Assembly (NCBI GenBank): GCA_016200955.1
Contig: JACQDU010000591.1
Coordinates: 1-6,204 of the forward strand
Reading direction: 5' to 3'
DNA length: 6,204 nucleotides
Source of the DNA: a bacterium
GTDB taxonomy: Bacteria > Planctomycetota > J058 > JACQDU01
The position numbers were made by a program, and so were the translations under genes. A model generated the notes under the pieces. It was not told the DNA's origin. It was given only the letters and a program-made list of their open reading frames with translations, and searched no databases. Below, one piece after another: positions 1-4,455 of this stretch (positions within the stretch are counted from its first letter, which is position 1; each line of letters starts with the position of its first letter).

Positions 1-1
1 C

Positions 2-394
2 CTCTTGTTCCTCGGAGGAGCCGTGCTCGCCTTCGTCGTGCGAGACCTCGACGTGGCCTCGCTCGACGAGGAGTCCGCGCGCGCCCTCGGCGTCGACCCC
101 GTCCGAGCGCGCAAGCTCGCCTTCCTGGGAGCGAGCCTGCTCACGGCGGGCGTCGTCGCCGTCGCGGGGCCGGTCGGGTTCGTCGGCCTGATCGTCCCTC
201 ACGCCGTCCGCCGCCTCGCGGGCCCCGACCACCGCGTCGTGCTCCCGTGCTCCGCTCTCGGAGGAGCGGCTTTCCTCGTCGCGTGCGACGCGCTCGCGCG
301 GACGGCGCTCTACCCGGTCGAGCTCCCGATCAACATCGTCACGAGCGCGATCGGTTGCCCGACGTTCATCTGGATCCTCGCGCGTCGAAGATGA
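2..394 (+). CDS. FecCD/BtuC-family ABC transporter permease, C-terminal part (5' truncated by window edge)
   Basis: This is the last 131 or so residues of an inner-membrane permease that, as a dimer with an ATPase, imports iron-siderophore, heme or cobalamin handed over by a periplasmic binding protein. Seen in sequence, counting from the TTG codon at 5: ARALGVDP (residues 25-32), a hydrophobic helix (about 39-54), the family signature GFVGLIVPH (58-66), GPDHR (73-77), DALAR (95-99), ELPINIVTSAIG (106-117) and a basic RRR end. Families of this type run about 320-350 residues, so roughly 60% is missing to the left. The frame is open to the left edge, so the TTG at 5 is not taken as the start. 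The usual ELPVG is ELPIN here. No ATPase gene follows on this strand, so this is the last gene of its transcription unit and the substrate cannot be assigned. Confidence 0.93.
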   Translation, partial: LLFLGGAVLAFVVRDLDVASLDEESARALGVDPVRARKLAFLGASLLTAGVVAVAGPVGFVGLIVPHAVRRLAGPDHRVVLPCSALGGAAFLVACDALARTALYPVELPINIVTSAIGCPTFIWILARRR

Positions 395-420
395 CGAAGG
401 TCGGATCCGACCTCTGCCCG

Positions 421-488
421 AAAAGCAAGGTCGCAAAGGCCGAAGGCGCGAAGGGTTCCTTTGAAGCTCTTGGCGTCTTTGCGTCTTC
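421..488. repeat. Imperfect inverted repeat of GCAAAG/GCGAAG units in the fecCD-nth convergent gap; possible nth terminator
   Basis: The left arm at 430-440 (gtcgcaaaggc) pairs with the right arm at 475-485 (gtctttgcgtc) with one mismatch and one G-U pair. The loop holds further units cgaag (441-445) and cgcgaag (447-453). The reverse complement of 469-484 matches 14 of 16 bases of the motif at 4152-4167. Read on the minus strand, the stem is followed by CCTTGCTTTT (430-421), so it could end nth transcription after the stop at 513. The long loop makes an intrinsic terminator uncertain. The rest of the 118-bp gap holds no gene I can support. Confidence 0.5.
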
Positions 489-512
489 TGTTCTGGGTCG
501 AGCTCTCTTGCC

Positions 513-1217
513 TTACCGCTGGTGCTTGACCCCGATCTTTTCACAGCTCGCCTCGATCGGGCACTCGCTGCAGCGAGGAGAGATCGGCCCGCAGACTCCC
601 TGGCCGAAGGCGACGAGGATCTGGTTGATCTGGATCCACCAGCGCGCCGGGAGCTTCTTCCTGAGAGCTTGCTCGGTCTCGTCCGGGCTCCTCGTGCGCA
701 CGTAGCCCCAGCGGTTCGTGATCCGGTGGACGTGCGTGTCGACGCAGATCCCGGGCTTTCCGAAGGCTTGAGTCAGGACGAGGTTCGCCGTCTTCCTCCC
801 GACGCCCTTGAGCTCGAGGAGAGCGTCGAGGTCGTCCGGCACGCGCCCCTGGTGCTCGTCCCGGATCGCGCGCGCGAGGCCGTGGAGCACGCGAGCTTTC
901 GTGCGGTAGAAGCCGACGGGATAGATCAGGGTCGCGAGCTCGCTCTCGGGAAGGCCGAGCGTCGCTTCCGGCGTGCGCGCTCGAGCGAAGAGGCGCCTGG
1001 CGGCCTCCGCCGTCGTCGAGTCCTTCGTCCTGAGAGAGAGGATGCACGCGGCGAGCACCTCCCAGGGGTCCTCCGAGACCTGGGCCGCGAGCGTGACGAC
1101 GGGGACTCTCAGCGTCCGGGTGAGCTCGCGGAGCTTCGCGAGGGCGTGCTCTATGGGAAAGGCGGGGCGGGCGCGCGGGCGCCGGGCCTTCTCCCGTCGA
1201 GAGGATCTCTTCGCCAT
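513..1217 (-). CDS. nth: Endonuclease III (DNA glycosylase/AP lyase), HhH-GPD family with 4Fe-4S cluster
   Basis: A 234-residue protein predicted to excise oxidised pyrimidines and cleave the abasic site by beta-elimination, the first steps of base-excision repair. Seen: a basic N-tail (2-18), a helical core, the helix-hairpin-helix LKGVGRKTAN (136-145) with catalytic Lys142, VDTHVHR with catalytic Asp160, and the cluster cysteines C209-X6-C216-X2-C219-X5-C225, the exact spacing of E. coli Nth. Length is slightly above the usual 210-220 because of the basic tail. I chose the ATG at 1217 over an in-frame GTG at 1259 because MAKRSSRR is a natural basic start, and a TGnTAnnnT promoter hexamer lies 8 nt upstream of it. 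LSLRTKD (60-66) replaces E. coli LSAQATD, and INQILVAFGQ before the first cysteine recalls the NTHL1/archaeal branch. The gene is divergent from the folate gene and convergent with the permease. Confidence 0.95.
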   Translation of the reverse strand: MAKRSSRREKARRPRARPAFPIEHALAKLRELTRTLRVPVVTLAAQVSEDPWEVLAACILSLRTKDSTTAEAARRLFARARTPEATLGLPESELATLIYPVGFYRTKARVLHGLARAIRDEHQGRVPDDLDALLELKGVGRKTANLVLTQAFGKPGICVDTHVHRITNRWGYVRTRSPDETEQALRKKLPARWWIQINQILVAFGQGVCGPISPRCSECPIEASCEKIGVKHQR

Positions 1218-1225
1218 CGACCCAG

Positions 1226-1234
1226 AGGCTAGCA
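1226..1234 (-). promoter_or_regulatory. Extended -10 promoter element of nth (leaderless type)
   Basis: Reading the minus strand, TGC-TAGCCT matches the extended -10 form TGnTAnnnT, with the hexamer at 1231-1226. Exactly 8 nt separate it from the ATG at 1217, which would place the transcription start about 2 nt before the start codon. No -35 match is apparent at 16-18 nt. A directly repeated gatcac lies at 1242-1253 between the two divergent promoters. The hexamer is only a fair match, and support comes mainly from the mirror-image arrangement at the neighbouring gene. Confidence 0.4.
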
Positions 1235-1280
1235 CGACCTCGATCACGATCACGAGCACGAGCCGAGGCCGGACGCGACC

Positions 1281-1289
1281 TGGTAATCT
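1281..1289 (+). promoter_or_regulatory. Extended -10 promoter element of the methylene-THF dehydrogenase gene (leaderless type)
   Basis: TGG-TAATCT matches TGnTAnnnT, with the hexamer at 1284-1289. The ATG at 1298 follows after 8 nt, so transcription would start about 2 nt ahead of the start codon, giving an essentially leaderless mRNA. The absence of a Shine-Dalgarno sequence between 1280 and 1297 fits this. No -35 consensus is seen around 1260-1267. In such GC-rich DNA a TAATCT placed exactly here is unlikely by chance, but it has not been tested. Confidence 0.45.
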
Positions 1290-1297
1290 CCTGCTCG

Positions 1298-2200
1298 ATG
1301 GGAAGGATCGTCTCGGCGGAGGAGATCGCGCGGCCGTTCCGCGACGAGGTGCGCGAGACGGCGCGCACGCTCGGCGCGGCGATCATGCTCCGCGGGATCC
1401 TCGCGAGCGAGCGCCGCGCGAGCGAGGTCTACGCGCAGTACACGGCGAACGGGTGCGCCGACGTCGGGATGTCGTTCGAGCTCGTGAAGGTCCCGAAGCT
1501 CGCGGTCGAGGAGGAGCTCGCGCGCGCGAACGACGACGCGAAGGTCCACGGGGTCATCGTCTATTACCCGATCTTCGGGCCCGAGCGCGACCGGACGCTC
1601 CAGGACGAGGTCAAGCTCGAGAAGGACGTCGAGGGGCTGAACTCGGCGTGGGCTTACAGGCTCTACCACGACCAGCGCTTCCTCGACGCCGGGGCGACGC
1701 GGAAGGCCGTCTTGCCGTGCACGGCGCTCGCGGTCGTGAAGACGCTCGAGACGCTCGCGGTCTATCGAGCGGGAGCGCCGGTGGGCGAGCAGCTCCGCGG
1801 GAAGACGGCGTGCGTCTTCAACCGGAGCGAGGTCGTCGGACGCCCGCTCGCGGCCATGCTCGCACACGACGGGGCTCGCGTCCTCTCGTTCGACCTAGAC
1901 GGCCTCGTCGTCTTCGAGGGGAAGGAGGCGCGCGAGGCCGCGCTCACGCGGGCGGAGGCCCTCTCCCAGTCCGACGTCGTCGTCACGGGAGTTCCCTCTC
2001 CCGACTTCGTGCCCGTGCGCGCGCGAGAGATCAAGCCGGACTCGGTGTGCATCAACATCTCGACCTACAAGAACGTCGACGACGACGTCGTAGAACGAGC
2101 GAGCGCCTTCCTCCCGCGAGTCGGGCCGATCACGGTCGCCATGCTGCTCAGGAACACGCTCCGCCTCTACGAGAACTTCCACGTCGGCGGAAAACCGTGA
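1298..2200 (+). CDS. Mtd1-type NAD-dependent 5,10-methylenetetrahydrofolate dehydrogenase (FolD superfamily)
   Basis: A 300-residue cytoplasmic protein predicted to oxidise 5,10-methylene-THF to 5,10-methenyl-THF in one-carbon metabolism. FolD-fold landmarks are present: SEVYAQYT (42-49), VHGVIVYYP (83-91), KDVEGLN (109-115), LPCTAL (139-144), the nucleotide-binding NRSEVVGRPLAAML (175-188), SDVVVTGVP (225-233) and VGPITVAMLLRNTLRL (275-290). Residues needed for cyclohydrolase activity in bifunctional FolD are replaced: the Lys of YVxxK is Thr49, the Gln of VQLP is Tyr89, and DVDG is DVEG. As I recall its sequence, yeast Mtd1 has the same substitutions (YATWT, VYFP, KDVEG), the same INRSE nucleotide motif and the same AMLLRN ending. 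Monofunctional NAD-dependent activity is therefore inferred; a separate cyclohydrolase would be needed elsewhere. The ATG is set by a promoter hexamer 8 nt upstream. Standard pipelines would probably label this bifunctional FolD. Confidence 0.88.
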   Translation: MGRIVSAEEIARPFRDEVRETARTLGAAIMLRGILASERRASEVYAQYTANGCADVGMSFELVKVPKLAVEEELARANDDAKVHGVIVYYPIFGPERDRTLQDEVKLEKDVEGLNSAWAYRLYHDQRFLDAGATRKAVLPCTALAVVKTLETLAVYRAGAPVGEQLRGKTACVFNRSEVVGRPLAAMLAHDGARVLSFDLDGLVVFEGKEAREAALTRAEALSQSDVVVTGVPSPDFVPVRAREIKPDSVCINISTYKNVDDDVVERASAFLPRVGPITVAMLLRNTLRLYENFHVGGKP

Positions 2201-2231
2201 GCCTTTCTCGCGGCGCCGCCGTCTTCGTCTC

Positions 2232-4133
2232 GTGAAAGTCGGGGCCTACGAGCTCCTCTCCGAGATCGGTCGCGGCGGCATGGGGTCCGTCTACCGCGCG
2301 CGCTCGCCCGACGGCCGCGAGGTCGCGGTCAAGCTGCTCCGCGGACCTCTCGAGGACGGAACGATCGAGCGCTTCGAGCGCGAGAGGCGGCTCCTCTCCG
2401 GCTTCGGCGAGCGGGAAGGATTCGTGCCGCTCCTGGACGCGGGGAGCTCGAGCCACGGCCCCTTCCTCGTCATGCCGTTCCTGGAGGGCGGGACGCTCCG
2501 GGAGCGGCTCAGGCGTAGGAAGCTCGCCGTGGACGAGGCGATCGCGCTCGGGCGCTCGCTCGCGAGCGCGCTCGCGCGGGCGCACGAGCGCGGCGTGGTG
2601 CATCGCGACCTCAAGCCCGAGAACGTCCTGTTCACGCGAGACGGCGAGGCCCTCCTCGCGGACCTCGGGCTCGCCAAGCACTTCCGCGGGGACACGCCCG
2701 ACTCGGGCGGGAGCATCTCGCTCTCGCGCTCGGGCGACCTCGTGGGGACGGTCGGCTACGCCGCGTTCGAGCAGATGCGCGACGGCAAGTCCGCCGGCCC
2801 GCAGGCGGACGTCTTCTCGCTGGGAGCGATCCTCTACGAGTGCCTCGCGGGAGAGCCGGCGTTCTCGGGCCCGACGATCGTCGAGCTCGTCGAGAGAGTT
2901 CACCGGGGCTCCTTCGAGCCCGTCCGGCACCTCCGGCCGGACGCTCCCGCGTGGCTCGCCTCGGTCATCGAGCGCTCGCTCTCCCGCGATCCCGAGCGTC
3001 GCTTCGAGGACGGCGCCCGGCTCGAGCGAGCGCTCGCGGGGCCGTCTCGCTCGAGGAGAATGCTCCTCCCCGGACTCGCGCTGGGCCTCGTCGCCGGGCT
3101 TTCTCTCGCTGCCGCCTTCTTCCTCAAGGACAGGTTGGCCGGGAGCTCGCGGGCCGCGACCGACCTCGCCGACACCGTCGTGCGGGCGGAGCAGAAGCTC
3201 GCGAAGGGCGACCTCGACGGAGCGTCGGGCGAGGTCGCGCACGCGCTCGACCTCGACCCCGCGAGCGCCCGCGCGCTCTGCGTGCGCGCCGACGTGCGCT
3301 GCCGGAGAGGCGACCTGGACGGCGCGATCGCCGACGCCACGCGCGCGCTCGAGCTCGACCGGAGGGTCGCGACCGCGTGGTCGGCTCGCGGCGTCGCGCG
3401 CTTCCAGAGGGGCGAGAACGATCTCGCGATCGCCGACCTCTCGCGCGCGCTCGAGCTCGAGCCGAGGAACGCGGCCGCGTGGAACAACCGCGCCGTCGCT
3501 CGCGTGAGGAAGGGCGACATGGAGGGCGCCCGCGCCGACGTCGAGCGAGCGCTCGCGATCGAGCCCAGGAACGTGGGCGCTCTCGCGAACCGGGGCTTCA
3601 TCCGCACGTCGCGGGGCGAGCTCGACGCCGCGATCGAGGACCTCAAGCGCGCGCTCGAGATCGACCCGAAGTCGGGGAGCGCCTGGCGATACCTCGGGAC
3701 CGCTCAGGTCAAGAAAGGCGAGCTCGACCTCGCGATCGCTCACATGACGCGAGCGATCGAGATCGACCCGAGGGACGGCATCTCCTACACGAACCGCGCG
3801 AACGCGCGCGCCATCAAGGACGACTTCCAGGGAGCGATCGCCGACTACACGAAGGCGCTCGAGATCGACCCCAGGAACGTGACCGCGTGCTCGAATCGAG
3901 GCGGCGCTCGCGTGAAGCTGAACGACCTCGCCGGAGGGCTCGCCGACTTCACGAGAGCGATCGAGCTCGACCCGAAGCTCTGGAACGGGTTCGCCGCCCG
4001 GGGCGACATGCTCGCGCTCAAGGGCGACGTCGAGCGGGCGCGAGCGGACTACCTCCGCTTCCTCGAGCTCGCGCCCGATCGGCGGGAGGCGCCCAGGATC
4101 CGCGACTGGCTCGAGAAGAACCCGCCGAAGTGA
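2232..4133 (+). CDS. Transmembrane Ser/Thr protein kinase (PknB-like) with C-terminal TPR array
   Basis: A 633-residue signalling protein. The kinase domain (about 6-268) has the glycine loop GRGGMGSVY (13-21), ATP-binding Lys34 in VAVK, probable helix-C Glu51, HRDLKPEN (124-131) with catalytic Asp126, DLG in place of DFG (144-146), GTVGYAAFEQ (172-181) where APE is AFE, DVFSLG (193-198) and Arg257. The activation segment is serine-rich (S158, S161, S163, S165, S167), a likely autophosphorylation region of this RD-type kinase. One membrane helix (about 277-298) follows RSRR. Nine TPRs (312-617) should lie outside the cytoplasm and sense a ligand or partner; this topology is inferred from the PknB family. 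The GTG start sits five codons before the kinase fold, and no ATG precedes the glycine loop. It begins 31 nt after the dehydrogenase stop with no promoter seen, so co-transcription is likely. Confidence 0.94.
   Translation: MKVGAYELLSEIGRGGMGSVYRARSPDGREVAVKLLRGPLEDGTIERFERERRLLSGFGEREGFVPLLDAGSSSHGPFLVMPFLEGGTLRERLRRRKLAVDEAIALGRSLASALARAHERGVVHRDLKPENVLFTRDGEALLADLGLAKHFRGDTPDSGGSISLSRSGDLVGTVGYAAFEQMRDGKSAGPQADVFSLGAILYECLAGEPAFSGPTIVELVERVHRGSFEPVRHLRPDAPAWLASVIERSLSRDPERRFEDGARLERALAGPSRSRRMLLPGLALGLVAGLSLAAAFFLKDRLAGSSRAATDLADTVVRAEQKLAKGDLDGASGEVAHALDLDPASARALCVRADVRCRRGDLDGAIADATRALELDRRVATAWSARGVARFQRGENDLAIADLSRALELEPRNAAAWNNRAVARVRKGDMEGARADVERALAIEPRNVGALANRGFIRTSRGELDAAIEDLKRALEIDPKSGSAWRYLGTAQVKKGELDLAIAHMTRAIEIDPRDGISYTNRANARAIKDDFQGAIADYTKALEIDPRNVTACSNRGGARVKLNDLAGGLADFTRAIELDPKLWNGFAARGDMLALKGDVERARADYLRFLELAPDRREAPRIRDWLEKNPPK
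3165..4082 (+). repeat. Nine tandem 102-bp units coding gapless 34-residue TPRs
   Basis: Within the kinase gene, residues 312-617 divide into nine consecutive 34-residue units with no insertions. Unit starts are at 312, 346, 380, 414, 448, 482, 516, 550 and 584. Each has the TPR pattern W/Y-x2-R at the first helix, a KGDLDxAIAD turn-and-helix core, and ALEIDPRN at the end. The first unit is the most diverged and the ninth ends in LELAPDR. Nucleotide identity between units is partial, with gcgctcgagatcgaccc recurring near 3652 and 3857, so the array is old and not a fresh amplification. Such arrays form a superhelical protein-binding groove. Confidence 0.9.
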
Positions 4134-4149
4134 CGGTCGAAGCGACGTC

Positions 4150-4206
4150 AAACGCGAAGACGCGAAGCGGGCTTCTTCGCGCCCGCCTTCAGGTTTCACT
4201 TTTTTT
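4150..4206 (+). terminator. GCGAAG-type hairpin after the kinase gene; possible Rho-independent terminator
   Basis: Sixteen bases after the kinase stop lie the tandem units AACGCGAAG-ACGCGAAG (4151-4167). A hairpin overlaps them: GAAG-CGGGC (4164-4172) pairs with GCCCG-C-CTTC (4181-4190), leaving an 8-nt loop and one bulged C. Outer aaac (4150-4153) and gttt (4193-4196) can also pair. A run of seven T (4200-4206) follows. The T run starts 9 nt beyond the core stem, further than in a standard intrinsic terminator, so termination is plausible but not certain. Confidence 0.4.
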
Positions 4207-4389
4207 CTCGACGCAACCGATCACGTCGATCGGCCGGCGCGGTGACTCCCGTGTCGCCTCCAGCCGAGCTTCTAAATGAACAGGCGCGATTCAGCACGGT
4301 CTCCCGTCCCGACCCCGCGAGAGAACAAGAAGGGCGCGAAGGGGCAAAGAACGTCCTGAAGCGTCTTCACATCTTCGCGTCTTCGCGTT
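4151..4389. repeat. Perfect 17-bp inverted repeat (4151-4167 and 4373-4389) of a dispersed GCGAAG element
   Basis: AACGCGAAGACGCGAAG at 4151-4167 is exactly the reverse complement of 4373-4389, with 205 bp between. Each copy is a doubled ACGCGAAG unit. The right copy also belongs to a local imperfect palindrome: 4334-4349 (gcgcgaaggggcaaag) matches the unit at 12 of 16 bases and faces 4373-4389. A smaller GAAG-CGT-CTTC hairpin (4358-4368) sits in the loop. A related copy (14 of 16) occurs in the other convergent gap at 469-484. Position at gene ends suggests a terminator or a REP-like extragenic palindrome; its function is not shown by sequence. Confidence 0.65.
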
Positions 4390-4455
4390 CCCGACACAGC
4401 TCCGAGCGTTCACGGTCGGTCGCGAGTCGCAACCATGCCGAAATCACGCCCTTGT

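Larger units (their letters stand above)
4134..4455. other. 322-bp convergent intergenic region without a gene
   Basis: Between the kinase stop and the HEAT-protein stop I see no supportable gene. It holds the hairpin and T run at 4150-4206, a relatively plain middle part (4207-4330), and a second GCGAAG-type inverted repeat at 4331-4389. The only ATG-led frame in the middle (4276) gives 27 codons and runs into the repeat. Both flanking genes end here, so no promoter is expected and none is evident. Confidence 0.7.

Noticed and set aside
391..705. ATG overlapping the permease stop (ATGA), which could start a coupled downstream gene
   Set aside because: The frame (MTKVGSDLCPKS...) runs through the GCAAAG repeat and then antisense to nth, and resembles no transporter ATPase or other family.
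1241..1256. Repeated gatcac as a transcription-factor operator
   Set aside because: Only two 6-bp copies with no dyad of useful length; too weak to list as a separate site.
1218..1259. In-frame GTG at 1259 as a longer nth start
   Set aside because: It would put the likely -10 hexamer inside the coding region and add a short hydrophobic leader not needed by this DNA-repair enzyme. The ATG at 1217 is better placed.
973..2235. 420-codon plus-strand frame spanning the nth antisense strand and the dehydrogenase
   Set aside because: It crosses the divergent gap and two well-supported genes, and its product is Arg/Gly-rich without motifs.
2148..4199. 683-codon open frame on the minus strand opposite the kinase gene
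   Set aside because: Its translation is low-complexity and rich in Arg, Glu and Val with no domain. It mirrors the kinase gene, whose plus-strand product has all expected motifs. Long antisense frames are normal at this GC content.
2840..4279. 479-codon plus-strand frame overlapping the kinase C-terminal half
   Set aside because: Arg-rich low-complexity translation in another frame of the TPR array, with no recognisable fold.
4276..4359. Short ATG-led frame in the convergent gap
   Set aside because: Only 27 codons, no ribosome site, basic low-complexity product, and it runs into the inverted repeat.
4151..4389. Repeats as ends of an insertion sequence or MITE
   Set aside because: The copies are a perfect inverted pair, but no target-site duplication is apparent and the 205 bp between them encode nothing. 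The related copy at 469-484 is also a gene-end palindrome, so an extragenic palindrome explains it better.
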